Assembly (NCBI GenBank): GCA_963750015.1
Contig: CAVVPU010000203.1
Location: 1-64,000, forward strand
Reading direction: 5' to 3'
Source of the DNA: CAVVNC01 sp963750015
Lineage (GTDB): Bacteria > Desulfobacterota > Syntrophorhabdia > Syntrophorhabdales > WCHB1-27
Length of the DNA: 64,000 nucleotides
Positions 50,451 to 58,860 of this stretch are shown here, one piece after another; position 1 is the first letter of the stretch; every line of letters begins with the position of its first letter. The translations under genes and the position numbers were made by a program. The notes beneath the pieces were generated by a model, which saw only the letters and a list, made by a program, of their open reading frames with translations, was not told the origin of the DNA and ran no database searches.

Positions 50451-52358
50451 CTATTCAAACACCCCGAGTGCTATTCTGTAACAACGCAAACACCTGTCCG
50501 CCTCGGCCCTCGCCTGATGGGCAGTCAGAACGCCCTCCACCTCGGAAAAGTCCCTGATCCGGACAGCCGGATCGACCATGGGCGCATGCTGTCTCGGGGA
50601 GGGGGTGACAAAGGGCGAAGCGGCCACCGTCCAGGGCGCGGTGAGACCGTTTATGGCAGCGTCGAGATACTCTTCCCTGTCGGGAGCGCAGGAACCCGTC
50701 TCTATATACTTGATGATGCTGCGCGCGGCGCGACGACCTGCCGCAAGGGCGGCGATCAGCGTGCTCGGTCCGGTGACGCAATCTCCCCCGCCGAAAATGC
50801 GGGGATCCGACGATTGCATGGTATCAGGATCGACAACGAGGGTATTGCTCCGGGTAACCTTCATCCCGGGGGTCGCGAAGCTGTTTATCTCGCACGCCTG
50901 TCCGATAGCAGGGACGACCGCATCGCAGTCGATGATGAAATTGGATCCCTCCTGGGGGACGGGCCTTCTGCGGCCGGAAGCGTCGGGTTCCCCGAGGGCC
51001 ATGCGGACGCACTCGACCCCTGTGACGCGGCCGCCTGAGGCGACGATCCTCACCGGGTTGACGAGGGTATGAAAATGGACGCCTTCTTCCTTCGATTCCT
51101 CTATTTCCACGGGGTCTGCCGGCATCTCCTTCTCGGTCCGCCGATAAAGCAGGTTCACGTCGCTGAAACCTAAGCGGAGCGCAGAGCGCACACAGTCCAT
51201 GGCCACGTTCCCGCCTCCCACCACGCAGATCTTCTTGCCTTCGAGCGGTCGTTCGCCGAAGGCGACCCGGCGGAGGAACTCGACCCCCGGCATGAACCCG
51301 GCATACCCGGCATCTTCACCCTCGGTGCCCATGTTCGAGGAACCCGGTGCCCCTGCGCCGACGAAAATGGCCTTGTATCCCTGGTCGAATATTCCCTGGA
51401 GGGTGATATCCGCACCCACCTTCACGCCGTACCTGATCTCACCCCCGAGGGCCTCGATCTTATCTGCCTCGCCTCTCAGGACGGCCCGGGGGAGGCGGTA
51501 GTCGGGTATGCCCACGGCAGCCATACCGCCCGGCTCGTTAAGGGCTTCGAAGAGGGTGGTCCGAAAGCCGCACAGCCCCAGGTAATAAGCACACGAGAGC
51601 CCGGCGGGTCCTGCCCCCAGGATCGCGACGCGCTCATCGCGAGAAGGCGCTGTTTTGGGCGCCTCTTTGGGTCCCTTCACTTCTTCCACCCGATCGGCTG
51701 CGTACCGCTTGAGGGCCCTTATGGAGACAGAGCCGTCAACGGGCTTTCTCGTGCATCGCGATTCGCAGCCCCTTACACAGACCCGACCGATCGTCCCGGG
51801 CAAGCAGCATCCTTGCCTCACGAGGTCGATGGCCTGCTGTGGACGGTCTTCTCCGACAAGCTCCACATATCCGGGGATATCGAGCCTGGCGGGACACTCT
51901 TGCATGCACGGGGCCGTGACCAGGGACGCATAGATTGCCCGAGGCCTGGGCCTTTTCTCGCCGATTGCGGAAAGGAATTGCGCCCGAAACCGGTCGAGGG
52001 CATCGATTATGGGCCGGGGAGACGTCTTCCCGATGTCGCAGCGGCCGGCGTCACGCACGTAAGACGCGAGTCTGCGAAGCCGGTCGAGATCGGCCTCGCT
52101 CCCATTCCCCGCGCAGACGGCATCGAGAATACCGGTCATCTCCTCCGTACCCATGCGGCAGGGAAAGCAGCGACCGCAGGATTCGGCTCTTGCCCGGGCC
52201 GCATACTCCCGTGTCATGTCTACGATGTCGACGGTCGGGTCCTTTATGATGATCCCGTCCCATCCCATCAAGGCCCGCAGAGGCGACGCCTCCGGAAGGG
52301 AGAGGTTGGCCGATTCGGACCGGCCCGTATCATGCCAGGTTGAAAGAATTGGTTCCAC
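50451..52358 (-). CDS. truncated NuoF (N3 cluster part) fused to a GltD/NfnB-like flavoprotein, formate dehydrogenase partner
   Basis: Protein of 635 residues. The first 130 residues keep only the C-terminal part of NuoF with the [4Fe-4S] ligands SCGRCFPCRMG and GRCDIG; the FMN/NADH domain is absent. The rest is GltD-like: a Cys-rich Fe-S domain (CMQECPARLDIPGY; CVRGCESRCTR), FAD (ILGAGPAGLSCAYYLG), NAD(P) (VVGGGNVAMDCVRSALRLG) and a terminal CLRC. It should pass electrons between FdhA and NAD(P)(H). The start is GTG at 52358 behind GGAGGT. First gene of the formate dehydrogenase operon. Confidence 0.9.
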   Translation of the reverse strand: MEPILSTWHDTGRSESANLSLPEASPLRALMGWDGIIIKDPTVDIVDMTREYAARARAESCGRCFPCRMGTEEMTGILDAVCAGNGSEADLDRLRRLASYVRDAGRCDIGKTSPRPIIDALDRFRAQFLSAIGEKRPRPRAIYASLVTAPCMQECPARLDIPGYVELVGEDRPQQAIDLVRQGCCLPGTIGRVCVRGCESRCTRKPVDGSVSIRALKRYAADRVEEVKGPKEAPKTAPSRDERVAILGAGPAGLSCAYYLGLCGFRTTLFEALNEPGGMAAVGIPDYRLPRAVLRGEADKIEALGGEIRYGVKVGADITLQGIFDQGYKAIFVGAGAPGSSNMGTEGEDAGYAGFMPGVEFLRRVAFGERPLEGKKICVVGGGNVAMDCVRSALRLGFSDVNLLYRRTEKEMPADPVEIEESKEEGVHFHTLVNPVRIVASGGRVTGVECVRMALGEPDASGRRRPVPQEGSNFIIDCDAVVPAIGQACEINSFATPGMKVTRSNTLVVDPDTMQSSDPRIFGGGDCVTGPSTLIAALAAGRRAARSIIKYIETGSCAPDREEYLDAAINGLTAPWTVAASPFVTPSPRQHAPMVDPAVRIRDFSEVEGVLTAHQARAEADRCLRCYRIALGVFE

Positions 52359-52573
52359 GCTACCTCCAAAGAGGGCAGAAGATGGTTTTCAACAAAGGGA
52401 TCTTCTTGCGCTCAGCCTTGGAAATACTATCAGATGTCAGGGAGTTGTGTCAACGGCTGAGCCTGGCCGGAGGGCGCAAAAGAGCGCTCTATCCACCCCA
52501 TGCCCATGCAGGCGAGAGTGGCCGGATGAGGGGAAGGCAGTGAAGAAAAAAATGGCGAATCGACGGAGAAAAA

Positions 52574-52789
52574 TCAGGTGTCGAGGACGAAGGTTACCCT
52601 CAGGGTTACCCTGTACTCGGTTATTGTTCCGTTTTCTACCTTGCAGCGAAAATCGGAAACGTTTATGCCGGCGATGCCCCTCAAGGTTCTGGAGGCCCTC
52701 TTGAGACCTATCTGTATGGCGTGGTCGAAACTCTTCGGTGATCCGGAGATGATCTCTGTTACCCGTGCCCTGCTTCCATAATCTTCCAT
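52574..52789 (-). CDS. dodecin family flavin-binding protein
   Basis: Small flavin-storage or buffering protein of 71 residues that assembles as a dodecamer in the family. The pattern VTEIISGSPKSFDHAIQIGLKRASRTLRGI then VENGTITEYRVTLRVTFVLD is characteristic. The ATG at 52789 lies seven bases after AAGGGGG. A TTGACA hexamer at 52844-52839 on the same strand could be its -35, but no good -10 follows. It is a single gene between the formate dehydrogenase operon and a divergent radical SAM gene. Confidence 0.9.
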   Translation of the reverse strand: MEDYGSRARVTEIISGSPKSFDHAIQIGLKRASRTLRGIAGINVSDFRCKVENGTITEYRVTLRVTFVLDT

Positions 52790-52918
52790 TCTCAGCCCCC
52801 TTAGAACCTTCACAAGGCTAACAAAAGCAATGCTCTCATGTCAATACAGATTTAGGCAATGGCCCCTGGCTTTTTCCTTCCGCCTTATGTACCATACTCT
52901 CAATCGAACAGGTAACCT

Positions 52919-54526
52919 ATGAAAGTCCTCCTCATTCAGCCCCCTATTGAAGACTTCTACGACACGTCGGTCCGGACCTATCCACTGGGTCTTCTCTATA
53001 TCGGCGCGCGTCTGAGCTCTATCGCCGAAACCGCCCTTTTCGACGCGAGGACGGGTGTGCACCCGGAGGCGCTCGACAGCCACGACTTCCCTGAGCTCAA
53101 TCCCTTCTATAAGGAGCAGACCGTCACGCCCTTTTCTTTCTTTGACCGCTACAGGCGCTTCGGCCTCAGCCTAGCCGACATCAGGGACCGCATAGCAAAG
53201 GAGGGACCCGATATCGTGGCCGTCTCCTCCATGTGCTCAGCCTATGAAAGACAGGCCCTCGAAGTGATGGAGGCGACGAAAGAGGTGAGCAAGGATATCG
53301 TCACTGTAATGGGAGGCGTTCACCCGACCCTCTTCCCCTCCCATGTCCTGGCAAATGGAAGGGTCGATTACTGTATCAGGGGCGAGGGGGAGACGCCTTT
53401 CTTCGAGCTTGTCCGTGCTCTTTCAGAGGGCGCGAAAGGCAATCTTGCAAGCATCGAAGGGCTCTGTTTCAGACAGGGGGAGCAGTTGCACATATCGCAG
53501 GCCAATGCGGAGAAAGGGATAGACGTACTGCCGGCCCGACATCTGGTGGAGGCGGATCGCTATCGCATAGGCCGAAGACGATACACTTTTTTTCTCACAT
53601 CGAGAGGGTGTCCTTTCTCGTGCGGCTTTTGTGGAAAACCTCCCGCACCTTATAGAAAGAGGGGTCTCACAAGCATCGAGGAAGAGATAGAAGCATGTGC
53701 TGCCCTGGGCGTCGAGGCAATCGATTTCGAGGACGACATGCTCAACCTCGACAAAGATTTCTTCGCCCATATCCTGCACGCGACACTCGGACGAGGCTTC
53801 ACCTTGTCTGCCATGAACGGCATCTATCCCGGGAACATGGATATTGCCATGCTGCGACTGATGTATGATGCCGGCTTCCGCCGCCTCAACTTTTCCCTCG
53901 TCGACATATCGGAGTCAATCCTTCGGACCCAGAAAAGAGCGTCCCAGGAGTCATTCCTGAAACTCCTCCCTTTTCTCGAAACGTCTCCTTTCCTGGTGGA
54001 AGTCCACTTCATCATCGGTCTGCCGGAGCAAGACCCCGAAAACCTCCTCGACACGATACTCTTTCTCATGGATAAACGGCTGCTCCTGGGACCGAGCCTC
54101 TTCTACCTGGCACCCGGCAGCCCCCTTCATCGCGCGGAGGCCGGTCGAGGGGAAGAGCTGCCTTTCAGGTCGATGCGATCGAGTATCATGCTCCCCTTCA
54201 ACCCGCTCTTCCCGCGAAACATTACGTACACCTTTGTCAAAATCGTGCGGTTCGTCAACCACGTGAAGCAGCTTCTGGACCAGAACACCGGCGTAACGCG
54301 GATGAGCGACCTTATCGATGCAAAAGGGCCGGCACGCGATCCAAGGAAACGGGCGGTCCTGGAGACCCTCGTGCGAGAGCATAGGTTTGTCCGGTACGAT
54401 CAGAAGGCGGGCCGCCTCACCGAGGAGCCGGTGGAAGCAGGCCTTGTCCACAGGTTTTTCGCAAGGGCAAAGGGCTCGAAGATTAAAGGATACAGGACGA
54501 GGAATGTCCTTGTAGTCGACGGCTAA
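52919..54526 (+). CDS. B12-binding-domain radical SAM protein
   Basis: Enzyme of 535 residues. An N-terminal cobalamin-binding-type Rossmann domain (about 1-180, MKVLLIQPPIEDFY; VTVMGGVHPTLFPSHVL) is followed by a radical SAM barrel with Cys231, Cys235 and Cys238 in SRGCPFSCGFCGK. Then come DFEDDMLNLDKDFF and a C-terminal helical region. The DxHxxG motif that ligates B12 from below is not obvious, so cobalamin may be bound base-off or not at all. Reaction and substrate are unknown. It is a monocistronic unit starting at the ATG at 52919. Confidence 0.88.
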   Translation: MKVLLIQPPIEDFYDTSVRTYPLGLLYIGARLSSIAETALFDARTGVHPEALDSHDFPELNPFYKEQTVTPFSFFDRYRRFGLSLADIRDRIAKEGPDIVAVSSMCSAYERQALEVMEATKEVSKDIVTVMGGVHPTLFPSHVLANGRVDYCIRGEGETPFFELVRALSEGAKGNLASIEGLCFRQGEQLHISQANAEKGIDVLPARHLVEADRYRIGRRRYTFFLTSRGCPFSCGFCGKPPAPYRKRGLTSIEEEIEACAALGVEAIDFEDDMLNLDKDFFAHILHATLGRGFTLSAMNGIYPGNMDIAMLRLMYDAGFRRLNFSLVDISESILRTQKRASQESFLKLLPFLETSPFLVEVHFIIGLPEQDPENLLDTILFLMDKRLLLGPSLFYLAPGSPLHRAEAGRGEELPFRSMRSSIMLPFNPLFPRNITYTFVKIVRFVNHVKQLLDQNTGVTRMSDLIDAKGPARDPRKRAVLETLVREHRFVRYDQKAGRLTEEPVEAGLVHRFFARAKGSKIKGYRTRNVLVVDG

Positions 54527-54540
54527 GAATTAGGTCCTAC

Positions 54541-54556
54541 AGGTCGTATGCGACCT
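54541..54556. terminator. small hairpin between convergent genes
   Basis: AGGTCG-TATG-CGACCT forms a six-base-pair stem in the 28-base gap between the stops of the radical SAM gene and rtcA, touching the rtcA stop codon. It may stop transcription from either side. There is only a short T stretch after it. Confidence 0.35.
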
Positions 54557-55617
54557 ACTCATTTCCATACCCTATGCCCTCGATCGTGATCCTTCCGGCT
54601 GAGCCGATGAGGCCTTCGATTCTCGATGCATTGTGGAAGAATCGCTCTATGACGTCGAGATTGGTCTGAAGATGGGCCGTTATCTCCGTCGTCATGAAGG
54701 ACGATGTTCCTCTCCCGAGGGCCGCATAAAGGACGATCTGATCGGCGAGATGGGGATCGACGCAGCCCTGTCGGAAATAGTATTCGCGGAGTTCTGTTGC
54801 AGCCTCTCTTCCCACCTCCTCGGCTCGTTTTCCCCGGACTCCGATAGACGAAAAGCCGGCCCGGCATGGACTGCCTTCGGCCTCCAGAAAGAGGAACGTC
54901 CCCTGTCCCGGTGAAGGAACGGAAAGGACCTCTATCTCCGTCGATAGGGGAAGCTCCCTGAGGGCCTCGAGCGCCGCCCCTTTCTGCCGCTCAGCGATGG
55001 ACAAAGGGAGGTTTGCCACTGCCGAAACGCCTCTTATTGCCCAAATCGCCTTCTTCTCGGGTAAGACGAAAGAACGAAGCGGCTTCGACCCGATGGGACT
55101 TATCTGTGCTTCCATCTCCCCACCACCTCTCGGGTAGAAGCCATATACCGATACGTGCGCCCTTGCTTCGATCCCCATCTCGAAAAGAAAAGGGAAGAAG
55201 ACCTTTTGCACGAAATGAGCGGCCGGGCTAATGGGTACGTGAGTGCCCCCGGAGAGCACGATGCGGGAGGGTACATCGGCAAAGAGCAGGGGGGGCAGAA
55301 GCGCCTGAAGCACGAGGGGCACAGCGCCCGCAGTCCCTATGGCGAACCTGTAGGCGCCTCCTCGCACAACTCCCGGCTCGAAGAGGATCTCCTCAGGATC
55401 CGATCTCGTCACCGGCAACGCGGGCATGGCAGATCTCTCTCACTGCCCGCACTGCGGCCAGGTGCTGGGCCCTCAGGCCGGGCTTGGGCCTCTTCTTCCG
55501 TATGTTCTTCATACGAAAGGGATGACCCGTGAGTGCGGACAGGCTCAGGGCGGTGCGGACTATCTGCCCGCCCCCTTCACCCAGGCTGCCGTCAATCTCC
55601 ACGATACTACCGCTCAA
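54555..55617 (-). CDS. rtcA: RNA 3'-terminal phosphate cyclase, interrupted by one +1 frameshift
   Basis: Converts RNA 3'-phosphate ends to 2',3'-cyclic phosphate using ATP. The first frame (55617-55393) gives IDGSLGEGGGQIVRTALSLS and runs to DEIGS followed by TGA. The second gives EEILFEPGVVRGGAYRFAIGTAG, the catalytic-His region DPHLADQIVLYAALGRG and the C-terminus. Skipping the T of the TGA (55395) joins them as GS-EEILFEPG, exactly the family spacing, giving 353 residues against about 340 usually. The joint TCC-TGA could be an indel, a decayed gene or a recoded stop. RtcB and RtcR are absent here. Confidence 0.85.
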
Positions 55618-55713
55618 ACCAACCTCAAGTTTAGGTTATGCGTCTCACCCTTTTACCGACAACATTATTATATGCCGCGCTTTGGAAGGGGGCGTCGATT
55701 TCTTCATGTTGGG

Positions 55714-55752
55714 TTGACTTGATACTTATTTATCGATACAATAATATCGATA
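55714..55752 (+). promoter_or_regulatory. rex promoter with overlapping 14-bp repeats and palindromes
   Basis: A -35 TTGACT (55714-55719), a 17-base spacer and a -10 TACAAT (55737-55742) precede rex. Two palindromes TATCGATA (55731-55738 and 55745-55752) flank the -10. The pentamer GATAC recurs at 55721, 55735 and 55749, a period of 14. A repressor bound here would block the polymerase, so autoregulation by Rex is likely, though the sequence differs from the common Rex consensus. Confidence 0.65.
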
Positions 55753-55789
55753 CTATATGTGCAGTTTCTCTGGAGGAGGATTATTTCTT

Positions 55790-56461
55790 ATGGCCGACAT
55801 CGAAGAGAGGGACTCAGGACCGACGCGGGCTATTCCCGAACCGACACTCAGGAGATTGCCCATATACTATCAGTACCTGAAAAAAACACAGGCAGAAAAA
55901 GGTTCCGAATACATTTCCTCGACGCAGATCGGGAACGACCTCAATATACTTCCAATCCAGGTGAGGAAGGACCTCGAGATTGCCGAGGCCGCGGGCAAAC
56001 CCAAGCTGGGTTACGACGTGACCGATCTGATCAGGACCATAGAGGCCTTTCTCGGCTGGAACAACACCACGGAAGGCTATCTCGTGGGAGTCGGCAACCT
56101 CGGCTCCGCCCTTCTCGGCTATCAAGGATTCAGAGAATACGGGCTTGACCTCATCGCGGCTTTCGACACGGATGCGCATAAGGTCGGCAGAGAGGTCCAC
56201 GGGAAGGTGGTCCTCCATGTAAGCAAGCTGCCGAGCATGGTCAAACGAATGGGCGTGAAGATCGGCGTCCTCACCGTTCCGGCAATCTCGGCGCAACCCC
56301 TTGCCGATATCATGGTCAAAGCGGGAGTCCGGGCCATCTGGAATTTCTCCCCCGTCAAGATCAACGTACCGCCCCACGTAATCGTGCAACACGAAAACCT
56401 CGCATCGTCGCTTGTCGTGCTGTCAAGAAAGCTTACCGACGCGCTCAAGGTGAGGGTATAG
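55790..56461 (+). CDS. rex: redox-sensing transcriptional repressor Rex
   Basis: NADH/NAD+-sensing repressor of 223 residues. The N-terminal winged helix is IPEPTLRRLPIYYQYLKK then ISSTQIGNDLNILPIQVRKDLE. The NAD-binding Rossmann domain shows VGVGNLGSALLGY, then DLIAAFDTDAHKVG and the conserved AIWNFSPVKINVP. The ATG at 55790 lies nine bases after GGAGGAGGA. It heads the plus-strand hydrogenase operon, with hydC only 19 bases downstream. High NADH should release Rex and switch on hydrogenase 3. Confidence 0.96.
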   Translation: MADIEERDSGPTRAIPEPTLRRLPIYYQYLKKTQAEKGSEYISSTQIGNDLNILPIQVRKDLEIAEAAGKPKLGYDVTDLIRTIEAFLGWNNTTEGYLVGVGNLGSALLGYQGFREYGLDLIAAFDTDAHKVGREVHGKVVLHVSKLPSMVKRMGVKIGVLTVPAISAQPLADIMVKAGVRAIWNFSPVKINVPPHVIVQHENLASSLVVLSRKLTDALKVRV

Positions 56462-56480
56462 CAAAAAGGGAGGCATTCCC

Positions 56481-56987
56481 ATGGAAAAACTACGAAAGTT
56501 TGAGAGGGTGTGCGACATCGTGGATCAAAACGGGAGAAGCCCTGCCCGTCTTATCCCCATCCTTCAGGCGGTTCAGACAGAATACCGCTACCTGCCGGAG
56601 GAAATTCTCAACTTCGTCGCAACGTCCCTCGGTATCTCCCCGGCGCGGGTCTTCGGAGTCGCCACCTTTTACTCTCTCTTCACCTTAAAACCCAGGGGCA
56701 AACATGTGATCAGGGTGTGCGACGGCACTGCCTGCCACGTGAAGAGGTCCATGGACCTCTATGACGCGATTCGCACGAGGCTTCGTCTCGGAGAAGACAG
56801 GGAGACCACTTCCGATATGCTCTTCACGGTCGAGACGGTCCATTGCCTCGGCGCATGCGGCCTTGCCCCCGCAATGGTCGTGAACGAAGAGGTTTTTGGC
56901 CGGGTGACGCCCGAACGGGCCATTTCTATCGTCGAAAACATCATCCAGAAGGAAGCCGAAAATGAATCGAACGATTCTAGAGCTTAA
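56481..56987 (+). CDS. hydC: NuoE-like [2Fe-2S] subunit HydC (hydrogenase 3)
   Basis: Thioredoxin-fold ferredoxin of 168 residues. Ligands are in VCDGTACHVKRS (CX4C) and HCLGACGLAPAM (CX3C). The helical start (LIPILQAVQTEYRYLPEEILNFVATSLGI, read in parts) is typical. It follows rex by 19 bases with AAAGGGAGG, and overlaps the start of hydB by 26 bases. Role: links HydB and HydA. Confidence 0.95.
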   Translation: MEKLRKFERVCDIVDQNGRSPARLIPILQAVQTEYRYLPEEILNFVATSLGISPARVFGVATFYSLFTLKPRGKHVIRVCDGTACHVKRSMDLYDAIRTRLRLGEDRETTSDMLFTVETVHCLGACGLAPAMVVNEEVFGRVTPERAISIVENIIQKEAENESNDSRA

Positions 56988-58860
56988 GAGAATAGGAGAT
57001 GGGTTCAAGAAACGGACTGCAGCAGTCGACCGCCGGATAATCGTGTGCGCAGGCACCGGTTGCCTGGTCAATGGCTCTCTAGTGGTGTACGAGAGATTGG
57101 TGGAATCCATAAACTCGGCAGGTCTCAAGGCGATAGTGGAGCTGAAGCGCGAGGAGCGGGGCATTCTCGTGTCGAAGAGCGGGTGCCAGGGGTTTTGCCA
57201 GATAGGTCCCCTCGTGACGATACTGCCCGAAGCCATACTCTACACGAGGGTCACCCCTGCAGACGTGCAGGAAATAGTGGAGACCACCCTCATGAAGGGT
57301 GAGCCGATAGAGAGGCTCTTTTATAAGTCGCCCGATTCCGAACAGACGTGCAGGACCGCCGGGGAAGTACCTTTCTATCGGAGACAGCAAAGGTTCGTGC
57401 TGGAAAAGTGCGGAAGAATAGATCCGGAGGACATCGAGGAATACATGGCGGAAGGCGGCTATGCCGCGGCGGCAGGGTGCATGGAGATGACCGCCGAGGA
57501 GATATGCAACACAATAACAGCCTCGGGTCTCAGGGGCCGGGGAGGCGGCGGCTTTCCTACCGGCAAAAAGTGGCACGCGGCACGCGCGGAAGAGGGAGCG
57601 AAGAAGTACGTCATCTGCAACGGCGACGAAGGCGATCCCGGCGCCTTCATGGATATGGGCATCATGGAGGGAAACCCTCACAGCATCATCGAAGGTATGA
57701 TCATCGCTGCCCGGGCCATAGGCGCGGATATGGGCTATGTTTACGTCCGAGCCGAGTACCCCCTCGCGGTAAGAAGGCTCAGGAAGGCCGTGGGAGATGC
57801 ACACAGACTCGGAGTCCTCGGGAAACGCTTTCTCGGCTCGGAGAGTACCTTTCACCTGGAGATCATGGAAGGGGCCGGCGCTTTTGTCTGCGGCGAAGAA
57901 ACGGCGCTCATGGCGTCCATCGAAGGCAAAAGAGGGATGCCTTCGCCGAAACCTCCCTTTCCCGCGCAGAGCGGCTTATGGGGAAAGCCTACGATAATAA
58001 ACAACGTCGAGACTTATTCCACCGTACCCCTCGTCTTTTCCGCCGGCCTCGACCGTTTCAGGAGTATGGGAACAAAGGAATCGCCGGGCACAAAAACCTT
58101 CGCCGTAACCGGTCATGTAGTCAACACAGGACTGGTGGAGATGCCGCTGGGTTCCACGCTGAGGGAGATAGTCTACAATGTTGCGGGAGGTGTCACGGCC
58201 GACGACGGAAGACCCGCGGGCGAGGGCTTCAAGGCTGCTCAGATCGGGGGACCTTCAGGCGGGTGTCTCAGCCGGGACCACCTGGACCTGCCCATCGACT
58301 TCGATTCCCTGAAAGAGGTAGGGGCCATGGTCGGCTCGGGAGGACTCGTGATCATGAACAGGGATACCTGCATGGTCTCGGTGGCCCGCTTCTTCATGGG
58401 CTTTACCCAGTCTGAGTCGTGCGGGAAATGTGTGCCGTGCCGGGAAGGGACGAAACAAATGCTCGCCCTCCTCGACGACATCGTGGAAGGGCGGGCAACG
58501 CTCGAAACCCTCGATATCCTGGAAGAACTGGCCAAAATGGTTCAGAAGGGATCGCTCTGCGGCCTCGGAAAGTCGGCTCCCAACCCGGTCCTGTCGACAC
58601 TCCGCCATTTCCGTGACGAATACGTGGCCCACGTCAAACACGGGTACTGTCCGACAGGCAAGTGCAAAGCCCTCTGCCGGTTCGATATCGACGCCGAGCT
58701 TTGCAGGGGATGTGCCCTCTGCGCAAAGAAGTGTCCTGTAAATGCGATTTCGGGCGAGAAGGGTAAGACCCATCACATCGATCCGACGATCTGCACGAAA
58801 TGCGGAACCTGCATAGAAACGTGCAAGTTCCAGGCAATAAGAGGAACAGCCAATGGCTAA
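56962..58860 (+). CDS. hydB: NuoF-like flavoprotein HydB (hydrogenase 3)
   Basis: NADH-reacting subunit of 632 residues with the full classical set. The thioredoxin-like [2Fe-2S] domain has all Cys (CAGTGCLVNG; KSGCQGFCQIG). The FMN/NADH core (GRGGGGFPTGKKW; NGDEGDPGAF; GAGAFVCGEETALM), the N3-type site SCGKCVPCREG, and a C-terminal 2[4Fe-4S] ferredoxin domain (CRGCALCAKKC; CTKCGTCIETC) follow. This is the arrangement of bifurcating HydABC enzymes, though NADH-only relatives exist too. It overlaps hydC by 26 and hydA by 8 bases. Confidence 0.95.
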   Translation: MNRTILELKRIGDGFKKRTAAVDRRIIVCAGTGCLVNGSLVVYERLVESINSAGLKAIVELKREERGILVSKSGCQGFCQIGPLVTILPEAILYTRVTPADVQEIVETTLMKGEPIERLFYKSPDSEQTCRTAGEVPFYRRQQRFVLEKCGRIDPEDIEEYMAEGGYAAAAGCMEMTAEEICNTITASGLRGRGGGGFPTGKKWHAARAEEGAKKYVICNGDEGDPGAFMDMGIMEGNPHSIIEGMIIAARAIGADMGYVYVRAEYPLAVRRLRKAVGDAHRLGVLGKRFLGSESTFHLEIMEGAGAFVCGEETALMASIEGKRGMPSPKPPFPAQSGLWGKPTIINNVETYSTVPLVFSAGLDRFRSMGTKESPGTKTFAVTGHVVNTGLVEMPLGSTLREIVYNVAGGVTADDGRPAGEGFKAAQIGGPSGGCLSRDHLDLPIDFDSLKEVGAMVGSGGLVIMNRDTCMVSVARFFMGFTQSESCGKCVPCREGTKQMLALLDDIVEGRATLETLDILEELAKMVQKGSLCGLGKSAPNPVLSTLRHFRDEYVAHVKHGYCPTGKCKALCRFDIDAELCRGCALCAKKCPVNAISGEKGKTHHIDPTICTKCGTCIETCKFQAIRGTANG

